Shown in pieces: positions 1-5,574 of a stretch of DNA of 6,757 nt. The notes under the pieces were generated by a model. The model saw only the letters and a program-made list of their open reading frames with translations, made no database searches and was not told the DNA's origin. Every line of letters starts with the position of its first letter. Positions within the stretch are counted from its first letter, which is position 1. The translations under genes were made by a program, and so were the position numbers. Source of the stretch: Nitrospirota bacterium (lineage in GTDB: Bacteria; Nitrospirota; Thermodesulfovibrionia; Thermodesulfovibrionales; UBA6898); contig JAJYLU010000103.1 in NCBI GenBank assembly GCA_021787505.1, positions 1 to 6,757 on the forward strand. The letters are read 5' to 3'.

Positions 1-420
1 ACCGCAGGAGAGAAGGGTGATTGAGCCCCAGCGTGGCGCTCAGCCTCAGAGGGAGGTCAAACCCCAGGAGAGAAGGGTGATTGAGCCCCAGCGTGGCGCT
101 CAGCCTCAGAGGGAGGTCAAGCCCCAGGAAAGAAGGGTGATCCAGCCCCAGCGTGGTGCTCAGCCTCAGAGGGAGGTCAAACCGCAGGAGAGAAGGGTGA
201 TTGAGCCCCAGCGTGGCGTGCAGCCGCAGAAGGAGGTCAAGCCTCAGGAAAGAAGGGTGATTGAGCCCCAGCGTGGTGCTCAGCCTCAGAGGGAGGTCAA
301 ACCGCAGGAGAGAAGGGTGATCCAGCCCCAGCGTGGTGCTCAGCCTCAGAGGGAGGTCAAACCGCAGGAGAGAAGGGTGATCCAGCCCCAGCGTGGCGTG
401 CAGCCGCAGAAGGAGGTCAA
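1..420 (+). repeat. 60-bp tandem repeat array, 7 units
   Basis: Seven head-to-tail units of exactly 60 bp, without spacers, followed by a degenerate eighth (421 to about 460). Units differ at only a few positions. There is a higher-order 180-bp pattern: units 2-3-4 correspond to units 5-6-7 in their Glu/Gln and Ala/Val variants, and units 4 and 7 (starting at 181 and 361) differ by only two bases over 60. This suggests a three-unit block duplicated by slippage or unequal recombination. The array probably continues to the left of the window. Confidence 0.95.
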
Positions 421-496
421 GCCTCAGGAGAAGAAACCTGTGGCGCCTCAGAAGGAATTAAAGAAGGAACAGAAAAACGAAGAACAGCAAAGATAG
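2..496 (+). CDS. 3' end of a Pro/Gln/Arg repeat protein (partial)
   Basis: The frame is open from the left edge (first full codon at 2) to a TAG at 494-496, so the gene begins outside the window; the GTG at 17 lies inside a repeat and is not a convincing start. The visible 164 residues are seven copies of a 20-residue unit, VIEPQRGAQPQREVKPQERR, then a Lys/Glu/Gln-rich tail. Each unit has three Pro-Gln steps and a net positive charge, so the segment should be extended and disordered. Most differences between copies fall at third codon positions (CCC/CCG/CCT, GGC/GGT, GAG/GAA), with conservative Glu/Gln, Ala/Val and Arg/Lys swaps. That pattern says the frame is translated and selected. Function is unknown. 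Tails of this composition are recalled from bacterial envelope proteins (for example DUF6600 or FecR-type), but the defining N-terminal domain is absent here. Confidence 0.8.
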   Translation, partial: PQERRVIEPQRGAQPQREVKPQERRVIEPQRGAQPQREVKPQERRVIQPQRGAQPQREVKPQERRVIEPQRGVQPQKEVKPQERRVIEPQRGAQPQREVKPQERRVIQPQRGAQPQREVKPQERRVIQPQRGVQPQKEVKPQEKKPVAPQKELKKEQKNEEQQR

Positions 497-520
497 CTAT
501 TCCAAAGGGAAAGGTGAGCT

Positions 521-570
521 CACACTGATCCGTGCCGCGGAACAAGGTGACCCCGTTACCGGATCAGGTG
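521..570. terminator. Compound inverted repeat between convergent genes
   Basis: CTGATCCG (525-532) is perfectly complementary to CGGATCAG (560-567). The stem extends by CAC/GTG if A524 is bulged. A smaller dyad, GGTGAC-CCC-GTTACC, lies at 546-560 and competes for C560. It sits 25 bp past the stop of the repeat-protein gene and 8 bp past the stop of the opposing membrane-protein gene, as expected for a bidirectional terminator. There is no clear T-run on either side, so it could instead be an mRNA-stabilising structure. Confidence 0.45.
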
Positions 571-577
571 GTATATA

Positions 578-997
578 TTACTTATTTCGTGTTTCTCCCT
601 TAGCGAGAAAATAGAACAAAATCAGTGCGGCTACGTAAAGGCTCAGGCCGAAGACCGCCGTCCTGAACACTGCAGGATGGATATTTGGGGTTAGCGCACG
701 GAAATCGGTGACTCTGTTTATGACATTCAGGCCGAAGACTGCGGCTATGCCTGCGATGAGAACCGCCCTGACTGCGTCGCGGTTCTTTACGGGGTCAATC
801 GAGGCCGTAAACAGAAAGACCGACCAGCCGAACGACAAAAAAGAGATGATCCTGTCCTGGTATCCATAGGAAGGTACGTCGTAATACACGAACAACAACG
901 GGACCTTAATCCTTATCATGTGTGCAATTGCGATCGCCAGAAAGTAGACCGCCCCGGCCAGTAACAACCATTTAAGTATCGTATTGCTTTTGCCCAT
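578..997 (-). CDS. Four-helix hypothetical membrane protein
   Basis: A 139-residue protein that I do not recognise. Four hydrophobic segments are visible, at about residues 8-26, 49-66, 75-93 and 112-132, joined by short polar loops. The chain ends in a charged Lys-Gly-Glu-Thr-Arg-Asn-Lys tail. There is no signal-peptide cleavage site, no Cys and no obvious cofactor ligand set; His26 and His107 are the only histidines. The ATG at 997 is preceded by GGAAAG at a suitable distance. It is convergent with the repeat-protein gene and separated from the coenzyme M block by a stretch of gene remnants, so it is probably its own unit. An integral inner-membrane location is inferred from the helices; no function can be assigned. 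Confidence 0.75.
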   Translation of the reverse strand: MGKSNTILKWLLLAGAVYFLAIAIAHMIRIKVPLLFVYYDVPSYGYQDRIISFLSFGWSVFLFTASIDPVKNRDAVRAVLIAGIAAVFGLNVINRVTDFRALTPNIHPAVFRTAVFGLSLYVAALILFYFLAKGETRNK

Positions 998-1171
998 GTT
1001 TCTTTCCGGATGAAATATGAAATATTTTACTTAAGGCCGGCAGATCCGGCGCAGGCGTTGCCTCTGCACATCAAATAGAGTCCGTAATATGAGCGGAATA
1101 ATTTCCCTATCGCCGGGTCCGGCCTCTCTGCGATCAGGAACCCTTGCGCTAAACACTGCGGCGCCATCACC
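998..1171. other. Leader and non-coding stretch with a weak peptide frame
   Basis: This holds the leader of the membrane-protein gene and leftover sequence. A short minus-strand frame (ATG at 1167, stop at 1027, 46 codons, containing FRSYYGLYLMCRGNACAGSAG) is open but has no clear ribosome binding site and no family I recognise. It could be the tail of a deleted gene or chance. Small structures are present: GCCGG-CAGAT-CCGGC at 1036-1050 and a tandem GAAATAT at 1012-1025. No convincing promoter was found. Confidence 0.35.
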
Positions 1172-1428
1172 CTAGGCCGCTATGATAAGTAAGTTCAGAA
1201 GAGGAGGGCGTGCGTAGATCTCGCCGAACCAGATAGGAGTGAGGACCAGGCCTTGATACCGCATCTCGTAGGAGATGACCGTGTAAATCGCCTCTTCTCC
1301 GGTGTACTGGACACTAAAAAATGTGATGACATAACACAGGCTGCCAAGTGCAAAGAGAAGCCACCATGCCCTGGGGTTATTAGATATATCCTCTTTCGTC
1401 TGCGTAATATCTTTTCACTTCCCGACAT
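1172..1428 (-). pseudogene. N-terminal remnant of an ArnT-like glycosyltransferase
   Basis: Starting at the ATG at 1428 and allowing one missing base in the A-run (T-run 1412-1415 on the plus strand), this reads as 85 residues to a TAG at 1174-1172. It contains one hydrophobic helix (about 22-38) and then YTGEEAIYTVISYEM, FGEIYARPPL and LLIIAA. The order acidic pair-Ala-x-Tyr, Glu-Met, Gly-Glu-x-Tyr, Arg-Pro-Pro-Leu is typical of the first helix and first periplasmic loop of GT39/ArnT-like lipid-linked-sugar glycosyltransferases, which are usually around 500 residues with many helices. Everything after the first loop is gone. Without the frameshift correction the frame from ATG runs into unrelated peptide. 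The frameshift could be a sequencing error, but the truncation is real as far as this window shows. Non-functional. Confidence 0.65.
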
Positions 1429-1440
1429 AATCGTTAATAC

Positions 1441-1453
1441 CCGTTAAGAACGG
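1441..1453. promoter_or_regulatory. Small dyad between two divergent remnants
   Basis: CCGTT-AAG-AACGG is a perfect 5-bp inverted repeat just upstream of the glycosyltransferase-remnant ATG (1428). It lies in the 98-bp divergent gap (1429-1526) that must once have held both promoters. It may be a leftover operator or chance. No confident -35/-10 pair was found in the gap. Confidence 0.25.
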
Positions 1454-1526
1454 TCAGTGCGAACCGATTTCACTATACCAAGAATATCATAATTAAGAAA
1501 TTCATTCATCAGTAAGGCGGTAACTT

Positions 1527-1649
1527 GTGAAATTTTTTATCGGCACGCCGAATGCTGAAGAGATCGGAAAGGCCGGCGAACTAGGGGTAATCGACCGAGT
1601 CACAACTAACGCGTCTCTCAGGAAAGGTCGGGACTTCTCGTATGAAGTC
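1527..1649 (+). pseudogene. N-terminal remnant of transaldolase (Fsa/Tal family)
   Basis: From a GTG at 1527, preceded by AAGGCGG, about 41 codons match the start of small transaldolases / fructose-6-phosphate aldolases: KFFIGTPNAEEIGKAGELG, then VIDRVTTNASL, then KGRDF. The usual family pattern is KFFIDTANxxEI...GVxxGVTTNPSLI...GRDF. The catalytically important Asp of FIDT is Gly here, the Pro of TTNPS is Ala, and about two residues are missing before GRDF. These changes fit decay. Resemblance stops near 1649; the frame stays open further but only because it lies antisense to comDE. A complete enzyme is around 215-220 residues, so about four fifths is lost. It is divergent from the glycosyltransferase remnant. 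Confidence 0.7.
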
Positions 1650-1650
1650 C
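1631..1650 (-). terminator. Strong hairpin downstream of comDE
   Basis: GGACTTC (1631-1637) and GAAGTCC (1644-1650) form a perfect 7-bp stem with a 6-nt loop, starting 35 nt after the comDE stop codon. No T-run follows on the minus strand, so it is more likely an RNA 3'-end stabiliser or a factor-dependent stop than a classical terminator. A run of eight C (1668-1675; G8 in the transcript) lies between the stop codon and the hairpin. Confidence 0.4.
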
Positions 1651-1685
1651 GGCGAGACACGGATCCGCCCCCCCCATTATCGCCG

Positions 1686-2843
1686 TCAGGACTTAAGGAA
1701 ATCTGCAAACTGTTTTTTTACTTCGAGGTGACCGAGCGGGATATTCGGCACGTCCTTATTCCCTGGCTTCGCAAGGGCGTGGATGAACCTGATCCCTTTC
1801 TGTCCGCCCTTCATCGCGTCGATAAGCTGTTTCTTCGTGGCCGCCTTGCAGGTGTTTCTAATCCCGAACCCTTTCGCAACATGCTCAAGGTCCACGCACG
1901 ACCCCGCCAGCGTCGGCTGGCTTCCGGTGGAACCATAGGCATTGTTGTCGATTGCGAGTATCGTAAGATTAGGAGGGGCGAAGTGCGCCGCGGTCGCAAG
2001 TGTGCCGGGATTCATAAGGAGACTCCCGTCGCCGTCGATGACGACCACGTCCTTGTCGGAGACGAGGCTGATGCCGAGGCCGATTGGCGTCGCCATGCCC
2101 ATACTGCCGAGCATATAGAAATGGGAAGACTGGTGTTTGATCTGATAAAGTTCCTTCGAAGGAAAGCCGAGGTTGCATACGACCGCCTTTGCTTCGAGAA
2201 GAGGCGCTACGATATTCAGGACCTCATACCGCGTATACGCCGGTTTTACTTTTGTCCTGTGTGAAGATGTATCCCCGCCGGCCTTTCCCGGCCTGACAGG
2301 ATATCCGCACGCCGGCAGTGAGCCGCATCCCGAAAATTTTCCCGCAGCTTCCGAATTTTCCCAGATCGCCGGGTTCATCAGAAAGGCGTGTATCCTGTTT
2401 TTCCGGTACGACACGGCCAGTTTTTTTTCTATGGTCACAAAATCCCCTTCTGTGCTGATTGGCGAAAAGCCGATCCCCGCACCCCTCAGGATCATCGGCA
2501 GACGCCTGCCCATCGGGAACTGTGCCGCTATCTTTTCCTTGTAAATTCCGCGTTGGCTGATAAAAACTGCGAGAGGCAGTTCGTAGAACTGGGTAAGCGA
2601 CAGAAGCGCATTGATCATGTTGCCGATGCCGGAACTCTGAACGAACATGGCGGCCCGTTTCCCGCTGAGAGAGGCGCCAGCGCAAATGCCGACCCCCTCT
2701 TCCTCGCGGGTGAGAGGAACATGGAAGAAACGGCCGCCTACCATTTCTAGGAGGACTTTGATCTTTTCGCAGGGAAGGGAGGCAGTGAAATCAACCCCGG
2801 CATCTCTCAGGATCGTCAGTAGTTTTTCTTCAGGGTTTCGCAC
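1686..2843 (-). CDS. comDE: Fused sulfopyruvate decarboxylase (ComDE)
   Basis: Thiamine-diphosphate enzyme of 385 residues that would decarboxylate 3-sulfopyruvate to sulfoacetaldehyde, a late precursor of coenzyme M. The first half (about 1-165) is the ComD-like pyrimidine-binding domain, with the activating glutamate within REEEGVGICAGA (46-57). A linker of about 35 residues (roughly 166-200) leads to the ComE-like pyrophosphate domain, with the ThDP/Mg motif GDGSLLMN at 271-278 and the closing Asn-Asn at 300-301. In some methanogens these are two subunits; the fused form resembles Methanosarcina as I recall it. The GTG at 2843 is chosen because the fold begins right after it; it overlaps the 3' end of the cysteate synthase gene by 28 bp, suggesting translational coupling. 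Phosphonopyruvate decarboxylase is a close relative of the same length, but the adjacent cysteate synthase favours sulfopyruvate as substrate. Confidence 0.88.
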   Translation of the reverse strand: MRNPEEKLLTILRDAGVDFTASLPCEKIKVLLEMVGGRFFHVPLTREEEGVGICAGASLSGKRAAMFVQSSGIGNMINALLSLTQFYELPLAVFISQRGIYKEKIAAQFPMGRRLPMILRGAGIGFSPISTEGDFVTIEKKLAVSYRKNRIHAFLMNPAIWENSEAAGKFSGCGSLPACGYPVRPGKAGGDTSSHRTKVKPAYTRYEVLNIVAPLLEAKAVVCNLGFPSKELYQIKHQSSHFYMLGSMGMATPIGLGISLVSDKDVVVIDGDGSLLMNPGTLATAAHFAPPNLTILAIDNNAYGSTGSQPTLAGSCVDLEHVAKGFGIRNTCKAATKKQLIDAMKGGQKGIRFIHALAKPGNKDVPNIPLGHLEVKKQFADFLKS

Positions 2844-4075
2844 AGCAGTTCTTCGATCTCCTTTTCCGTGATCTTCTTGGACACCATACGCGGCTCCACG
2901 TCATAGGTCCTTTTTTCCTTCCCGAGCCTCTTTTCGCCGCCGCCGGTGATGTTCAGCAGGACCGTTTCTTTCTTCTTGATTATACCCTGTGCGACCGCGG
3001 TTTGCAGGCCCGCCACCGCCACGCCCGAGGCGGGAACGATATCGATTCCCTCGGTCTCCGCGAATAGCTCCATCGCACGGTAGACTTCCCTGTTCTCTAC
3101 CCCGTACATCCTGCCACCCGTTGCCTTGAGGGCGTCGTAGACACCGCCCTTGACCGAATAGGCCGGATACCGCGTCGAAAGGACCCTCGTCGTGATCTGT
3201 CCGATCAATTCCGGCCGCAGGTCATCCGGGAAGAGCGCTCTGCTGCCCTTTTCCCATGCCCTTAGCATCGGCGCGAACGGAAGGTTTTGGACGAGATGAA
3301 GCGCCGGCGGCCTGGCCCCGTATCTGCCGTCTTTTACGAACCGTTCGGCCGTCTCCCATACCCCGACCGCACCGGTTCCGCTGCCGACCGCCTGGAAATA
3401 ATGGTCCGGAAGCTTCCCCATTGCCGCGACGCTTTCCAGAAGCACTGCGCCGAGCCCGTCTCTCTTGGCGATATTCTTCACCCCGCCTTCGAAAGGAAAG
3501 CCCACTACGGAAGCGATCCTCTTTGCCACGTCTATCGAGTCGGCGTAGTCACCGTCTCCGACGGCAAGGGTCGGGATTGCCAGGGAGCTTTCGAGATACC
3601 ACATCTCCATCAGGCACATCGTTGGCACGACGATGACGATTGGGAAACCCGAGACCACCGAAAGATGTGCGAAGGCCCTTGCGGTGTTGCCTGCGGAGGC
3701 AACGATCAGGCCGCTTACCCCGTTTTCCTTGGCATTCTGGAGCACGACCGCCGCCTCGAATTCCTTGAAGGTGCAGGTCTGGAGCTGCGCCCCCTTTTCC
3801 GGCCAGAAGCCGTTGAAGGCGATAAAGAGGTCGTCGAGTCCCATCCGGTCCGCAAGCCCGGCAGATCGGTACACTACCGTGCCCGACTGCTCAAAGAACG
3901 GCGTATGCACCGGGAGCCAGTTGAACCTCCAGATGCCCTTCCCGTTGTCGGTCCGGAAATTCCGTTCCTTATATTCTGTGACAAGCAATGCGTCTTTGCA
4001 GTGTTCGCAGAAGGCGCAGTACACCTCGCCGAGTTCCTTGCCGCAGTTGCTGCACCTGATTTTAAAATGGCTCAT
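2816..4075 (-). CDS. Cysteate synthase (PLP-dependent, threonine-synthase fold)
   Basis: A 419-residue fold-type II PLP enzyme expected to convert O-phospho-L-serine plus sulfite to L-cysteate and phosphate, the entry step of the Methanosarcina route to coenzyme M. It begins with a zinc-ribbon-like segment (Cys8, Cys11, Cys20, Cys23, Cys26). The PLP lysine is Lys104 in TCTFKEFEA. ASAGNTARAFAH (126-137) is the substrate loop, GSGTG (231-235) the cofactor-phosphate loop, and LNITGGGEKR (374-383) the C-terminal motif. PEKGAQLQTCTFK, HYFQAVGSGTG and YSVKGGVYDALKATGGRMYGV agree with archaeal cysteate synthase as I remember it, and better than with threonine synthase; length also matches (around 416). 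The ATG at 4075 is chosen for its ribosome site; a longer frame from 4198 would add 41 unrelated residues. First gene of a two-gene block with comDE. Confidence 0.88.
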   Translation of the reverse strand: MSHFKIRCSNCGKELGEVYCAFCEHCKDALLVTEYKERNFRTDNGKGIWRFNWLPVHTPFFEQSGTVVYRSAGLADRMGLDDLFIAFNGFWPEKGAQLQTCTFKEFEAAVVLQNAKENGVSGLIVASAGNTARAFAHLSVVSGFPIVIVVPTMCLMEMWYLESSLAIPTLAVGDGDYADSIDVAKRIASVVGFPFEGGVKNIAKRDGLGAVLLESVAAMGKLPDHYFQAVGSGTGAVGVWETAERFVKDGRYGARPPALHLVQNLPFAPMLRAWEKGSRALFPDDLRPELIGQITTRVLSTRYPAYSVKGGVYDALKATGGRMYGVENREVYRAMELFAETEGIDIVPASGVAVAGLQTAVAQGIIKKKETVLLNITGGGEKRLGKEKRTYDVEPRMVSKKITEKEIEELLCETLKKNY

Positions 4076-4080
4076 CGCTA

Positions 4081-4092
4081 CCTCGTCTCCTC
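4081..4092 (-). promoter_or_regulatory. Ribosome binding site fixing the cysteate synthase start
   Basis: On the minus strand GAGGAGACGAGG ends 5 nt before the ATG at 4075. No such purine-rich site precedes the in-frame ATG at 4198, which lies inside the conserved upstream element. This supports the 419-residue form. Confidence 0.75.
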
Positions 4093-4160
4093 TTATTGTC
4101 TTATCATTAAAGTCTTCATAAATAGCATATCCAGCGAGGACAGATGGGCTGATAAACAGC

Positions 4161-4249
4161 CATAGTCGAGGCTCCTCTAAAAAAGACAGAAGAAGCAATC
4201 AGCCTTTCCGGGGAAACACTATGCGCCAGTCTTGCGTTTACGTGAATCA
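4161..4249 (-). promoter_or_regulatory. Repeated upstream element, copy A
   Basis: About 89 bp, matching the element at 6659-6747 at 61 of 89 positions with no gaps. Plus-strand ends are CATAGTCGAGGCT (4161-4173) and GCGTTTACGTGAATCA (4234-4249), both identical to copy B and 73 bp apart. Between them is a dyad TTTCC-GG-GGAAA (4205-4216). The right-hand box contains the imperfect palindrome TTTACGTGAA. Similarity stops at the box edges. It lies 85 bp upstream of the cysteate synthase ATG, in the same orientation as copy B relative to its gene. A binding site for a shared regulator is the simplest reading; an RNA leader is possible. Confidence 0.7.
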
Positions 4250-4317
4250 TGATCACATCCTGCCGATTGTATGGCGTTTTTCAGCCCTTCTGTCCTCGTC
4301 CTCCGTCAATGACAAGG

Positions 4318-5574
4318 TCACGGCGTCCCACTATCCACCGCTTCAATCATTTTCGCCAGCAGCTCCATGATATCCACAATCTCGATCTGTTTGTCGTATC
4401 CGACCATCGCCTCGTTCACCTTCGCATAACAGGCCGGACAACTCAGGACGAGCTTGTCCGCCTTCTTTTCTACCGCCTCTGCTATAGTGTGTCTTCCCAT
4501 CTCAATCGCGTTCTCGCTGAAAATCTTTCGCGCCGCCCCTCCCGCACCGCAACATCTCGATTCAAGCCGGTTTCTGTCGAATTCAAGAAGTTCGGCCCCT
4601 GGAATACCCCTGAGCACCGCCCTCGGCTCTTCCATGATGCCCACACCCCTGCTCAGATAACAGGGGTCGTGGTAGATCAGCCTTTCGCGCAGTTCCTTCT
4701 TTATAGCCAGCTTCCCGCTTTTCATCGCCGCCGCAACGAACTGAGTAATGTGACGAATCCTGAACGGCAGTTCTTTCTTGTAGAAAAGCGGCCAGTCTCG
4801 AGACATGATATTCACGCAGCAGGGACACGAACAAAGGAGTGTTTTGACCCCCTTCGCCCTATATGCGGCAACGAGCCTTGAGACAAGGTCTTCGAGCATG
4901 TCGTGCTGTCCCGTGATGAAGAGCGGAAATCCGCAACAGACCTCGTCTTCGGCCGGCAACATGGTAAAAGGTTCGCCGATCGCCCCGAGCACGAGTACGT
5001 CGCCCCTCACCATCGGAGTCGCCTCATATGCGCCGGTGCATCCCGCATAGTAGGCGATCGCGGCCTTTTCCGAGACCTTCACGTCTTCGGGAAACCACGG
5101 GGCAAACCTCTCCACTGCAAGCCTGTTGTAAGGGTTCCCCGTTTCCCCTATCACCTTCGGTAAATTCGCCTGGGGTCCTATTGGACCGAGCCCTCTTCTC
5201 ACCATCTCCTTCCTCAGCATCGGCCAGAGTCTCTGTGTGAAGATCCCGACCGTGCAGTGCTGCCCGCAGGCGCCGCAGGTGGTGCATTCATAGACCGCCT
5301 TTGTGAAGTCTTCGAGGAGCTTCCGGTCGATATGCTGCGGACCGAGGAGCCTTGCCTTCAGGCCGTCAGTGGCCTTTATGAACTCGCGGAAGACCCGTAT
5401 CTTCTCGGGCGGAGAGATCAGCGGGTTGCCGGTCACGTCCTGCACAGGGCAGTACTTCAGGCATTCTCCGCACTGTGTACAGGCGTCGATTTCGATGAGC
5501 TGCAGGGGCGAGAGCCCTTTTGTGAAAGACCGGTCGTCCGGCGCAGCCTTCTCTTTCTCTCCGTTACCGGTCAT
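4318..5574 (-). CDS. hdrD: HdrD-like heterodisulfide reductase catalytic subunit
   Basis: A 418-residue cytoplasmic iron-sulfur protein. Two ferredoxin-type motifs come first: Cys32/35/38/42 (CTQCGECLKYCP) and Cys97/100/103/107 (CTTCGACGQHC), each expected to hold a [4Fe-4S] cluster. Two cysteine-rich CCG domains follow. One is Cys179, Cys213-Cys214-Gly, Cys250-x2-Cys253; the other is Cys305, Cys341-Cys342-Gly, Cys379-x2-Cys382. Both have full ligand sets, as in methanogen HdrD/HdrB, where non-cubane clusters split CoM-S-S-CoB. Many bacterial HdrD-like proteins lack one set, so the complete pair is informative. The ATG at 5574 overlaps the end of the cytochrome gene by 11 bp, with AAGGTG upstream, so the two are coupled and probably form a membrane complex. 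The substrate is inferred; lactate/glycolate-oxidase-type or DsrK-like partners are alternatives. Confidence 0.82.
   Translation of the reverse strand: MTGNGEKEKAAPDDRSFTKGLSPLQLIEIDACTQCGECLKYCPVQDVTGNPLISPPEKIRVFREFIKATDGLKARLLGPQHIDRKLLEDFTKAVYECTTCGACGQHCTVGIFTQRLWPMLRKEMVRRGLGPIGPQANLPKVIGETGNPYNRLAVERFAPWFPEDVKVSEKAAIAYYAGCTGAYEATPMVRGDVLVLGAIGEPFTMLPAEDEVCCGFPLFITGQHDMLEDLVSRLVAAYRAKGVKTLLCSCPCCVNIMSRDWPLFYKKELPFRIRHITQFVAAAMKSGKLAIKKELRERLIYHDPCYLSRGVGIMEEPRAVLRGIPGAELLEFDRNRLESRCCGAGGAARKIFSENAIEMGRHTIAEAVEKKADKLVLSCPACYAKVNEAMVGYDKQIEIVDIMELLAKMIEAVDSGTP

Larger units (their letters stand above)
4076..4317 (-). other. Intergenic leader between hdrD-like gene and cysteate synthase
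   Basis: A 242-bp gap, much longer than the other spacings among these co-directional genes, implying a separate promoter for cysteate synthase-comDE. It contains the repeated regulatory element (4161-4249), a hairpin GGCTG-ATAAA-CAGCC (4147-4161) abutting it, and AT-rich sequence (about 4093-4135) with several TATTTAT-like stretches that could hold a -10 box. No convincing rho-independent terminator follows the hdrD-like gene. Confidence 0.5.

Noticed and set aside
1..420. Regular repeats resembling a CRISPR array
   Set aside because: The 60-bp units are contiguous with no unique spacers, and they encode an in-frame peptide with synonymous variation.
1502..1708. Minus-strand open frame spanning the transaldolase remnant
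   Set aside because: Low-complexity Ser/Gly/Arg content with no ribosome site. It overlaps the end of comDE in another frame and is best explained as chance.
1650..2264. Continuation of the plus-strand frame that begins with the transaldolase remnant
   Set aside because: Resemblance stops near 1649; from 1686 on the frame is only the complement of comDE.
2816..4075. Annotation as threonine synthase
   Set aside because: The fold is shared, but the motifs around the PLP lysine (TCTFKEFEA), the HYFQAVGSGTG stretch and the GGVYDALKATGGRMYGV region, together with the ComDE neighbour, fit cysteate synthase better.
3287..4165. Long open frame on the plus strand (292 codons) across the cysteate synthase gene
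   Set aside because: It is antisense to a gene with clear PLP-enzyme motifs, shows no recognisable family, and is expected from the base composition of the coding strand.
4161..4249. Element as a miniature transposon or known riboswitch
   Set aside because: The two ends are not inverted copies of each other and no target duplication is seen. The sequence does not match the THF, cobalamin, TPP, SAM, fluoride or c-di-GMP consensus features I can recall, and no single fold is shared by both copies apart from small stems.
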